A stretch of 5,638 nt of DNA from Mariprofundaceae bacterium (GCA_030950965.1 JAUZQP010000048.1:1-5638); one strand, 5' to 3'; positions 1 to 5,266 are shown, counted from the first letter of the stretch. Translations and numbers: made by a program. Notes: generated by a model from the sequence alone, not told the origin.

Positions 1-2
1 TA

Positions 3-1982
3 TTCCTTGGTCACTGGCGTGCGGTGATGATTCCGCTGATTGCCATTCCGCTATCGCTGATTGGTGCGTTTTTTATGATGGAAGCCTTGGGTTACACCAT
101 CAACTTACTGACTTTGCTCGCCTTGGTATTGGCGATTGGGCTGGTGGTGGATGATGCCATTATTGTGGTGGAAAACGTCGATCGCCACATGCACAAAGAG
201 GGCAAGTCCGCTTTTGATGCCGCTATTTTGGCAGCGCGAGAACTCGGCGGACCGATTATTGCCATGACGGTGGTGTTGATTGCCGCCTACGTGCCGATTG
301 GTTTTCAAGGTGGTTTGACAGGTGCGTTGTTTACCGAGTTTGCCTTCACGTTGGCGGGCGCGGTAACCATTTCTGCCATTGTCGCACTTACCCTGTCGCC
401 GATGATGACAGCTACCATGTTCAAGCATAAACAAGGGAACAATCCTTTTCTGGCATGGACAGACCGCATGTTTGACCGTTTACAAGGCTGGTATCAACGG
501 CGTTTGCGAGGGGCATTATCCACCTGGCCAGTGCTGGTGGTCATGGGCGGATTATTGCTTGGTGTGACCGTATATTTATTCCAAACATCACAATCTGAAC
601 TCGCACCACAGGAAGACCAAGGCATGGTCTTGGGACAAATCGTCGGCGCACCCACGGCAACAGCAGAGCAAATGGCCTCGTATGCCGATCAAGCCTACCA
701 GTTAGCGCGTGACTTGCCTGAGTATGACCAGATGTTTCAGCTTACAGGTACACCTACGCGAAGTCAGGGTATTGGTGGTGTGATTTTCACGCCGTGGGAA
801 CAACGTGAACGTGGTGCTGCTGCACTACAACAGGAGTTACAGCAACGTTGGAACACCATTGCAGGGGCGAGGGTGGCAGCATTCCAAATGCCAGCCCTGC
901 CTGGTTCACGCGGATTACCGCTGCAATTTATCATCAAAACTACGGAATCATTCGACAACCTGCATCATGTGGTGGAGCAGGTGCTAGCCAAGGCGCAAGC
1001 CAGTGGCATGTTCTTTTTTGTCGATACCGATCTGAAAATCGATAAGCCACAAAGCACACTGGTGGTGGATCGTGATTTGGTCGCCGACCTCGGCATGACC
1101 CAGCAAAGCGTGGGTGCAGCGATGGGCAATGCCTTGGGCGGCGGTTATGTGAATTACTTTTCCATCGACGGACGCTCCTACCGCGTCATGCCGCAAGTGG
1201 CACAGCGTTACCGTTTGAACCCCGAGCAAACCTTGGATTATTATCTACGCACGCCATCGGGGCAGATGGTACAAGCAGCAACGGTAGCGAGCTTGGCGGA
1301 CAGCGTTGTGCCTCAATCGATCAACCGCTTCCAGCAACTCAACGCGGCTAAAATTCAGGGCGTGTTTGCGCCAGGCTTGTCGCAGCAGGATATATTGGAC
1401 TTCATGCGTCAAACCTTGCAAGCGGTCGCCTCCGCTGGTTATAGCGCGGATTACGCAGGGCAATCGCGGCAGTTTGCTCAAGAATCAGGTGGCTTCGTCT
1501 TCATCATGCTATTTGCCGTGGTGATTATCTTCCTCGCCCTGTCGGTGCAGTTCAACAGCTTCCGCGATCCATTGATTATTTTGGTTTCGGTACCGATGGC
1601 GATGCTAGGCGCGTTGGTGTTCATCAACATGGGCATGGCAACCATCAACATCTACACCCAGGTGGGTTTAGTCACGCTGATGGGCTTAATCAGCAAACAC
1701 GGCATTCTGATCGTGGAATTTGCTAATGAGTTACAACAACACGGACGCAGTAAAATTGATGCCATCGTCGAAGCCGCATCGGTACGCCTACGCCCCATTC
1801 TGATGACCACCGCCGCAATGGTATTAGGCGTACTACCGCTAGTCCTAGCCCACGGCGCAGGTGCAGCAGGTCGTCACGCCATGGGCTTAGTCATCTGCGC
1901 AGGGCTCTCCATCGGCACGCTGTTCACATTGTTCGTCGTGCCAGCGATGTATATGGCATTGAATAAGAGGGGAACTGCTTAG
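3..1982 (+). CDS. RND multidrug efflux pump inner-membrane subunit, AcrB/MexB type (5' end outside window)
   Basis: This is the proton-driven inner-membrane pump of a tripartite efflux system, normally working with a periplasmic adaptor and an outer-membrane channel. The frame is open from the window edge, so about 660 residues are visible of a family length near 1020-1050. TM1, TM2 and the first periplasmic loop lie outside. Visible in order are TM3 and TM4 with the paired proton-relay aspartates (VVDDAIIVVENV, Asp codons 150-155), TM5-TM7, the second large periplasmic porter/docking loop (about nt 600-1490), then TM8-TM12. TM10 carries the relay lysine (GLISKHGILIVEFA, Lys codon 1695-1697), and TM11 has the conserved RLRPILMT segment. 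All relay residues seen are intact, so the pump looks functional. The gene ends in TAG with no convincing terminator. An adaptor gene would be expected upstream, outside the window. Substrate range cannot be read from the sequence. The family call is firm; the exact subfamily is not. Confidence 0.96.
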   Translation, partial: FLGHWRAVMIPLIAIPLSLIGAFFMMEALGYTINLLTLLALVLAIGLVVDDAIIVVENVDRHMHKEGKSAFDAAILAARELGGPIIAMTVVLIAAYVPIGFQGGLTGALFTEFAFTLAGAVTISAIVALTLSPMMTATMFKHKQGNNPFLAWTDRMFDRLQGWYQRRLRGALSTWPVLVVMGGLLLGVTVYLFQTSQSELAPQEDQGMVLGQIVGAPTATAEQMASYADQAYQLARDLPEYDQMFQLTGTPTRSQGIGGVIFTPWEQRERGAAALQQELQQRWNTIAGARVAAFQMPALPGSRGLPLQFIIKTTESFDNLHHVVEQVLAKAQASGMFFFVDTDLKIDKPQSTLVVDRDLVADLGMTQQSVGAAMGNALGGGYVNYFSIDGRSYRVMPQVAQRYRLNPEQTLDYYLRTPSGQMVQAATVASLADSVVPQSINRFQQLNAAKIQGVFAPGLSQQDILDFMRQTLQAVASAGYSADYAGQSRQFAQESGGFVFIMLFAVVIIFLALSVQFNSFRDPLIILVSVPMAMLGALVFINMGMATINIYTQVGLVTLMGLISKHGILIVEFANELQQHGRSKIDAIVEAASVRLRPILMTTAAMVLGVLPLVLAHGAGAAGRHAMGLVICAGLSIGTLFTLFVVPAMYMALNKRGTA

Positions 1983-2100
1983 CCCCGTTTGAGGCGAATG
2001 GACGGTATTTGCCCTGAATTATATCGTTGCAGACAAAGGGGCAAGCAAGGGCGCGACAGTATTTATGAAAAATTCAGGTTAATAACCACTCCTGCTACTG

Positions 2101-2112
2101 TGACTTAAGTCA
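2101..2112. promoter_or_regulatory. Perfect 12-bp palindrome TGACTTAAGTCA, candidate operator
   Basis: TGACTTAAGTCA is fully self-complementary and lies 81 bp before the start of the 99-residue gene. Taken two bases wider (2099-2114) it reads TGTGA-N6-TCATG, matching the Crp consensus TGTGA-N6-TCACA at 8 of 10 positions. The TGAC-TTAA-GTCA core also resembles FNR/DNR-type sites. A weak -10-like TATTCT at 2139-2144 puts the palindrome near -43, roughly the class II activator position. The symmetry is seen directly; the binding protein is inference. Confidence 0.45.
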
Positions 2113-2193
2113 TGGTTTAAATAGTAGTTGTTATTAAGTATTCTAGGCATGAAAGAGGCGGAAAAGGGAGCCGCACACTATCGGAGAATCATC

Positions 2194-2493
2194 ATGAATA
2201 AACTGCACCGCCACAATAACTCATGTCGCTGCTTTTTACGAAAGATAAGCACCAATTATGATGCAGTGTTACGAGAGGACGATGTGCCCGAAGGTTATTG
2301 TGGTCGTTGTTGTGAATGCAATAAACTTGGGCATACACGACTGCACCCGCATCAAGGTTACCAAGATGCATGGTGTGATGAGCATTGGCAAGAAGTGCTA
2401 ACTCAGCCATTCAAACCATGGTATCGCCGCCGTTCATTCATCGCTTTTATCATTGGCCTTGGCGCGATTGCCTTGCTCGCAGATTGCAGTTGA
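2194..2493 (+). CDS. Small Cys/His-rich protein with C-terminal membrane anchor, unknown function
   Basis: I do not recognise this 99-residue protein. The chosen ATG has a good ribosome site (GGAGA at 2183-2187, 6 bases before it). The same frame is open back to a TTG at 2128 and an ATG at 2149, but these lack such a site. The protein has eight cysteines (11, 13, 36, 39, 40, 42, 61, 98) and several histidines. Cys36-x2-Cys39 together with Cys61-x2-His64 has the spacing of a zinc ribbon, with His47, His51 and His53 in between as further possible ligands. A basic WYRRR stretch (76-80) precedes one hydrophobic segment at 81-97 and a two-residue tail, which suggests a tail-anchored protein with its metal-binding part in the cytoplasm. 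It ends three bases before the SMR start, in the same frame, so the two were probably co-transcribed. A role with that transporter is only a guess. Confidence 0.72.
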   Translation: MNKLHRHNNSCRCFLRKISTNYDAVLREDDVPEGYCGRCCECNKLGHTRLHPHQGYQDAWCDEHWQEVLTQPFKPWYRRRSFIAFIIGLGAIALLADCS

Positions 2494-2496
2494 AGC

Positions 2497-2820
2497 GTGG
2501 TTTATCTCTACCTTGCCTTAGCAATTACCACTGAAGTCATCGCAACCAGCGCGCTCAAGGCTTCGGCAGAGTTCACTCGCTTCATCCCCAGCTTGATTGT
2601 CATTACTGGTTACTGCGCCTCATTTTAGGTAACTCGCAATAAATAATCCACCAAAACCGCGCAGGATTTTTGTTCAGCATCAAGGCGAAAAAAGCAAAGC
2701 ATAGCTCGTTATGTAAGCTTTTTTGCAACGCAGATGCTGGGCAAAAAAATAAGCGAGTTTGGTGGATTATTTATTGCGAGTTGCCTTACTTCATGACTTT
2801 GGTGCTGCGCACTCTGCCTT
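2497..2820 (+). pseudogene. EmrE/Qac-type SMR efflux transporter, disrupted by palindromic element A1 and truncated at element B
   Basis: SMR proteins are about 110-residue, four-helix proton/drug antiporters of the inner membrane. From a GTG at 2497 the reading begins VVYLYLALAITTEVIATSAL and continues through EFTRFIPS to GYCASF. It includes the conserved TM1 glutamate (Glu13 here, Glu14 in EmrE), and EVIATSALK fits the EmrE/Qac branch rather than the SugE/Gdx branch. A stop (2626-2628) arises exactly where element A1 begins. Beyond A1, from 2789, the gene resumes as YFMTLVLRTLP, the normal SMR continuation. Deleting A1 and one copy of the TTA target repeat restores the frame (TCATTTTACTTCATG, giving S-F-Y-F-M). 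After Pro the match ends at element B, and I find no trace of the last two helices. The gene is therefore inactive, with its 3' half lost. Confidence 0.88.
2628..2785. mobile_element. Palindromic MITE-like element A, copy 1, inserted in the SMR gene
   Basis: This is a 158-bp non-coding element that is one long imperfect hairpin. The outer arms (2628-2655 and 2758-2785) are complementary at 27 of 28 positions. An inner stem is formed by CAGCATC (2675-2681) and GATGCTG (2733-2739) plus A/T-rich flanks, and the centre folds around AAGCATAG...CTATG. It is bounded by a direct TTA on both sides (2625-2627 and 2786-2788), and the interrupted gene confirms this as a 3-bp target duplication. There is no transposase inside, so movement would need one in trans. 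A TNA target with 3-bp duplication is known for some IS5-family groups, but parentage is not shown here. Confidence 0.88.
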
Positions 2821-2942
2821 GTAATCATTCACACCCCCTCTGTTTTTTCGCCATCAAGGCGAAAGCGCGCAGTTTACGCTGGGGTAAATGAGCACTTTCA
2901 ACGCAGAGGGCGGAAAAATCAGTGGGGGGAGTGAATGATTAC
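2821..2942. repeat. Palindromic element B, 122 bp
   Basis: The ends GTAATCATTCAC (2821-2832) and GTGAATGATTAC (2931-2942) are perfect 12-bp inverted repeats. Inside them come CCCCC and GGGGG, then TCTGTTTTTTCGCC opposite GGCGGAAAAATCAGT with a few mismatches. The whole unit folds as one hairpin, like element A but with unrelated ends. It shares the 13-mer CATCAAGGCGAAA (2852-2864) with element A1 (2678-2690). It lies 33 bases past the A1 right end and abuts the last recognisable SMR codon. I see no clear target duplication, so its exact boundaries are uncertain. Confidence 0.7.
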
Positions 2943-2971
2943 TCCTGAATTCAAGTCATAAGTGCAATTTC

Positions 2972-3002
2972 AAACACTGGCTTCATCTGAATCCCAGTGT
3001 TT
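2972..3002 (+). terminator. Hairpin with 9-bp perfect stem and short T tail
   Basis: AAACACTGG (2972-2980) and CCAGTGTTT (2994-3002) form a 9-bp stem with a 13-base loop. On the plus strand TTTT (3000-3003) overlaps and follows the stem, so it could stop transcripts coming from the RND/SMR side. It overlaps the last codons of the truncated EamA gene on the other strand. The T run is short, so efficiency is uncertain. Confidence 0.45.
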
Positions 3003-3246
3003 TCCTCAAATAGCTCATCGCCGTAAAGATGCCTAGGCACTGATCAGATAAGGCACGCACCGCATCACGCCGCCAGACCAACCCATGACCGAGCAGCGCG
3101 GCGACGATCAACGCCAGCAACAGGCCAATGACCATACGACTGGTGACACCGAACAGAAATCCGGCCTCCTGACTGCTCCACAGAATGGCCAGCGGCGTAG
3201 TGCTCCAGATGATGATCACGCCCAGATAGGCGGCGGGGATAGACAT
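2983..3246 (-). pseudogene. EamA/DMT-family transporter, N-terminal fragment only
   Basis: Full EamA proteins are about 280-300-residue, ten-helix exporters made of two EamA repeats. Only 87 residues are open here. MSIPAAYLGVIIIWSTTPLA and the following GFLFGVTSRMVIGLLLALI form the first two helices of such a protein. LGIFTAMSY (about residues 70-78) still resembles the start of the third. The tail KTLGFR is encoded within a hairpin and matches nothing I know. I start at the ATG at 3246 because GGAG (3256-3253) lies six bases ahead of it. An in-frame ATG at 3258 overlaps that site and is less likely. The gene converges on the truncated SMR gene, and both have lost their 3' ends, which fits a deletion between them. 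It is very unlikely to make a working transporter. Confidence 0.8.
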
Positions 3247-3291
3247 GGTGTTCTCCATTGATTTTGACAGTTGGAAGATGAGACAGAGGGC

Positions 3292-3326
3292 AAAAAAAAC
3301 GACCCCGGAGGTTACCCGTGGTCGTT
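3292..3326 (-). terminator. Strong intrinsic terminator upstream of the EamA fragment, likely attenuator
   Basis: On the minus strand AACGACC and GGTCGTT form a 7-bp stem. It continues after one A-G mismatch with CGG/CCG around a 7-base loop, and a run of eight T follows directly (3299-3292). It ends 45 bases before the EamA ATG. No promoter is evident in that short gap, so the transporter's transcript probably has to pass through it. It could also end the transcript of the PDC gene about 250 bases upstream. Confidence 0.8.
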
Positions 3327-3560
3327 GCTAAAGAGGTGTTGCTGAGAAATCAGCAGCGGAAAGCAGCGCACGGCAGGACGAATCGACGGGCGACAAGCCA
3401 GTCAATGCGGCAAAGCAAAAGCTTCGCATGCGGTGCGCGGTTGAAATTCATGGCGGCGAAGCATGGCTGCTGATAAGCCATGGTCAACTCAAGCCTTTCC
3501 ATCCATGTGTCAAAATGGCGCATGGATGTGGCTATTTCTCAATTGCCGTAATGATTACGG
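3327..3560 (-). promoter_or_regulatory. Structured leader region upstream of the EamA fragment, candidate attenuator or ncRNA
   Basis: This fills the 326-base gap between the EamA start and the PDC gene. Read on the minus strand it is a chain of hairpins: CCGTAAT/ATTACGG (3560-3546), CATCCATG/CATGGATG (3528-3500), CATGGCT/AGCCATG (3482-3462), ATGCG+AAGC/GCTT+CGCAT (3429-3405) and an 8-bp stem with a 4-base loop (3357-3338). The terminator follows. A small ORF (3523-3350, 57 codons, with internal ATGs at 3481 and 3451) ends inside the last hairpin and could be a leader peptide. Its ribosome sites are weak, and it has no run of one amino-acid codon. No known riboswitch motif was recognised. Confidence 0.45.
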
Positions 3561-3572
3561 GTAAAGGGGGAG

Positions 3573-4172
3573 TTATATGTTTTTCAACCCAACAATGAGT
3601 ACGCCGATGGTTTTACCTTCGTCTATCACAGGGATCGATATTTGTACGCTGTAGGTCTTGGTGCTTTCATCAAACTTTAGTGCTCCGATGCGGTTTTTAC
3701 CATGACCGTTGTTGAATGACTCGATGAACTTGTCTTCATCACCTTGCCAATAATCCGACGTTTTTGGGTATTCCGCCACCACCGCACCCTGTTCATCACA
3801 CAAAAATGCTTCGACATATAACCGCTTATTGTTTTCTACTCTTTTTTTCAAATAAAGAGCGGTATCGTTCTGCTGTACAGCCATCACCAGCTCTTGCGCC
3901 TCACCATTGATCCATGCTTGATCCAGCTCCTTGATGTAGGCCAAGCTGAGGTTTTGTTTATTGTGTGCTTTGACTGCTTGAATGATCCGCTCGTCCTTCA
4001 CCCATTTTTGCAGGTTTATTTCGTGAGCCTTGATAATGGAGACCATCCGTTTAGATATATCAATGTTTTGTTGCTCGGGCGTGGACTCTTCGGCTATCGT
4101 CCAAGTAGGCGACAAAACGAATAGGCAAAGTGATAACAGTGTAATGTATTTAAGTAAAAAAAGCTTTTTCAA
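3573..4172 (-). CDS. Secreted PDC/Cache sensor-domain protein, stand-alone
   Basis: This 199-residue protein has a typical Sec signal peptide (MKK, hydrophobic 4-22, likely cut after TIA at 27), a helical stretch to about 118, and a PDC/Cache-like fold at 119-199. The fold signature is YVEAFLCDEQGAVVAEYP, followed by YSVQISIPVIDEGKTIGVLI at 174-193, the characteristic closing strands of these ligand-binding domains. In most proteins this domain is the extracytoplasmic part of a chemoreceptor or histidine kinase. Here no second membrane segment or signalling domain follows, so it is probably a soluble periplasmic binder. The ligand is unknown. The start is a TTG with AAGGA at 4187-4183, ten bases ahead; no better in-frame start is present. 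Palindromic element A2 sits 32 bp upstream, between the gene and any older promoter. Gene and fold call are good; the function is open. Confidence 0.85.
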   Translation of the reverse strand: MKKLFLLKYITLLSLCLFVLSPTWTIAEESTPEQQNIDISKRMVSIIKAHEINLQKWVKDERIIQAVKAHNKQNLSLAYIKELDQAWINGEAQELVMAVQQNDTALYLKKRVENNKRLYVEAFLCDEQGAVVAEYPKTSDYWQGDEDKFIESFNNGHGKNRIGALKFDESTKTYSVQISIPVIDEGKTIGVLIVGLKNI

Positions 4173-4204
4173 AGCTGAACCATCCTTGCGTCTGTTCTTC
4201 GTAA

Positions 4205-4362
4205 GGTAACGCGCAATAAATAATCTACCAAAATCGCGCAGGATTTTTGTTCAGCATCAAGGCGCAAAAAGTAAAGCATAGCTCGCTATGTAAGCTTTTT
4301 TGCAACGCCGATGCTGGGTAAAAAGACAAGCGAGCTTGGTAGATTATTTATTGCGCGTTGCC
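4205..4362. mobile_element. Palindromic MITE-like element A, copy 2, upstream of the PDC-domain gene
   Basis: This copy has the same 158-bp length as copy 1, with no insertions or deletions and 13 substitutions across the aligned unit (about 92% identity). It is flanked by TAA on both sides (4202-4204 and 4363-4365), again a 3-bp duplication. Two arm positions differ from copy 1 in a paired way: T-A becomes G-C (4211 with 4356) and C-G becomes T-A (4226 with 4341), so the hairpin is kept. It would be transcribed as part of the 5' leader of the PDC gene if that promoter lies beyond it. Confidence 0.88.
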
Positions 4363-4363
4363 T

Positions 4364-4673
4364 AAGGTCATGACTACCCTACCACAAGCGATAGCATAAC
4401 TGCTGATTTTCAGATTGCCCATACTTTATTGCATGGGTGAGTCATTGGAGGGCGGCTCAATGCAGAGCATGATAGCGTAGGTTGGGCTTTGTACCGCTCC
4501 CCAACCTACGCGTAACATTATAAGGACAACATACTGCCCCGCGTTAAAAGAGAGATACACAAAATTACGGAGGCGAAGTCCTACCCCCGTGATATAGGGG
4601 CTGAGAAAAAAATAAAACATCCATTTCCGTCGTATAAATAAGATGCTTAATATTTTCCGCAGCCCTAAATTAA
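4364..4673. other. Intergenic gap without a convincing gene
   Basis: This stretch lies between element A2 and the CpxP-like stop codon. It holds the 12-bp-arm palindrome listed separately, a small inverted repeat CCCAT/ATGGG (4418-4437) and a CCCC/GGGG pair near 4583-4599 without a T run. It must contain the PDC gene promoter on the minus strand unless A2 supplies one, but I see no clear -35/-10 pair. No good terminator for the CpxP-like gene was found. Confidence 0.5.
4475..4511. repeat. REP-like palindrome with 12-bp perfect arms
   Basis: GCGTAGGTTGGG (4475-4486) and CCCAACCTACGC (4500-4511) are exact inverted repeats around a 13-base loop. GTAGGTTGGG...CCCAACCTAC palindromes recur in intergenic regions of many bacteria. 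Only one copy is in the window and there is no T tail on either strand, so it is a dispersed repeat rather than a terminator. Confidence 0.7.
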
Positions 4674-5147
4674 TTACTCTTTAGGCATTCCCATAGGTGG
4701 GCCATGACGACCACCTTTGCGGCACTCACCCTTCTTCTTGGGGTGGTCTTTGCGCCACTTGCTTGCCTTGGCCTGCTGTTCGGGGGTAAGGATAGCAAAC
4801 TTCGCTGCGTGCTGTGCCGCACGATGTTTGCCGATTTGTTCAACGAGCTTGCCCTTTTCACTGGTCAGGCGGTTAGCTTGCTGCTGATAATCTTTCGCCG
4901 ATGGATCAAGCTTATGCATGGCATCGCGATTATCTTCCATCGCATCGTGCAAACGCATCATCTCTGGCCGTCCATCACGGCGTAACTGCTTCATCTGCTG
5001 CTGTTGTGCGTCACTCAGGTTGAGTGCGGTTGCCATCTGGTCGCCGCATTTTCCGCCATGGTGACCCGGGCCGCCGCTTGCCAGCGCGAGTGATGTACCG
5101 CCGAGTAACATGCACCCGACGGCGACTGTCGTCCATACTTTTTTCAT
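4674..5147 (-). CDS. cpxP: CpxP/Spy-family periplasmic stress protein
   Basis: Family members are small helical periplasmic chaperone-like proteins. CpxP itself damps the CpxA kinase, while Spy protects unfolded proteins. The 157 residues begin with a Sec signal peptide (MKKVWTTVAVGC..., likely cut after ALA at 23). The two family LTxxQ-type motifs are LSDAQ at 44-48 and LTPEQ at 120-124, joined by a charged helical middle. Both mature ends are Gly/His/Cys-rich (PGHHGGKC at 27-34; GECRKGGRHG at 140-149). Cys34 and Cys142 could form a disulfide or, with the histidines, bind metal, as suggested for the relative ZraP. The ATG has a good site AGGGG (5160-5156) eight bases ahead. The gene is divergent from the CpxR-like gene with CpxR boxes between, so it is probably a CpxR target. 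The symbol rests on family plus context; it could be named spy-like instead. Confidence 0.85.
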   Translation of the reverse strand: MKKVWTTVAVGCMLLGGTSLALASGGPGHHGGKCGDQMATALNLSDAQQQQMKQLRRDGRPEMMRLHDAMEDNRDAMHKLDPSAKDYQQQANRLTSEKGKLVEQIGKHRAAQHAAKFAILTPEQQAKASKWRKDHPKKKGECRKGGRHGPPMGMPKE

Positions 5148-5174
5148 GATTTATTCCCCTTCGATGATGGTGGT

Positions 5175-5220
5175 TTGCGGCAGCGTATCTAATCCGCAAC
5201 CCTGTGGCTGAACCACAGGG
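5175..5220 (-). promoter_or_regulatory. Two contiguous hairpins in the cpxP 5' leader
   Basis: CCCTGTGG/CCACAGGG (5200-5207 with 5213-5220, 5-base loop) is immediately followed by TTGCGG/CCGCAA (5175-5180 with 5194-5199, 13-base loop). With transcription from the proposed promoter both lie inside the roughly 84-nt leader, just upstream of the ribosome site. No T run follows, so they look like mRNA structure rather than a terminator. Confidence 0.55.
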
Positions 5221-5237
5221 CGAACACTGTGCCCCAC

Positions 5238-5266
5238 CATGTATTGCAGTGCATGCCTTGTGTAAA
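5238..5266 (-). promoter_or_regulatory. Candidate cpxP promoter
   Basis: On the minus strand TTTACA (5266-5261) and TACATG (5243-5238) are spaced by 17 bases. The -10 is poor, as expected for an activator-dependent promoter. The -35 coincides with the leftmost GTAAA box. The implied start near 5231 would give a leader of about 84 nt. Confidence 0.4.

Noticed and set aside
105..434. Minus-strand 109-codon ORF, and similar ones within 764-1524
   Set aside because: These are antisense or out-of-frame shadows of the well-supported RND gene.
1969..1986. GGGG/CCCC pair around the RND stop codon as a terminator
   Set aside because: The stem has only four pairs with a ten-base loop and only GTTT after it, too weak to call.
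2009..2044. TTGCCC/GGGCAA inverted repeat after the RND gene
   Set aside because: Six-bp arms, a 24-base loop and no T run; not a credible terminator.
2670..2891. Plus-strand 73-codon ORF running through A1, the SMR remnant and B
   Set aside because: It starts with TTG inside the hairpin element, and only its middle (YFMTLVLRTLP) is genuine SMR sequence; the rest is translated repeat DNA.
2013..2951. Octamer CCTGAATT at 2013, its reverse complement at 2071, and again at 2944
   Set aside because: No similarity extends beyond eight bases, so chance recurrence is the simplest reading.
2627..4363. CRISPR array or direct-repeat array
   Set aside because: The repeated units are two distant 158-bp palindromes with target duplications, not short regularly spaced repeats.
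4426..4620. Minus-strand 64-codon ORF in the gap
   Set aside because: Part of it is the translated GTAGGTTGGG palindrome; there is no ribosome site and no family resemblance.
4704..4985. Plus-strand 93-codon ORF opposite the CpxP-like gene
   Set aside because: Shadow of a gene with a clear signal peptide, family motifs and ribosome site on the other strand.
5112..5147. Possible lipoprotein lipobox (AVGC at residues 9-12) in the CpxP-like protein
   Set aside because: The cysteine is too early in the hydrophobic core, and a standard ALA cleavage site follows at 21-23.
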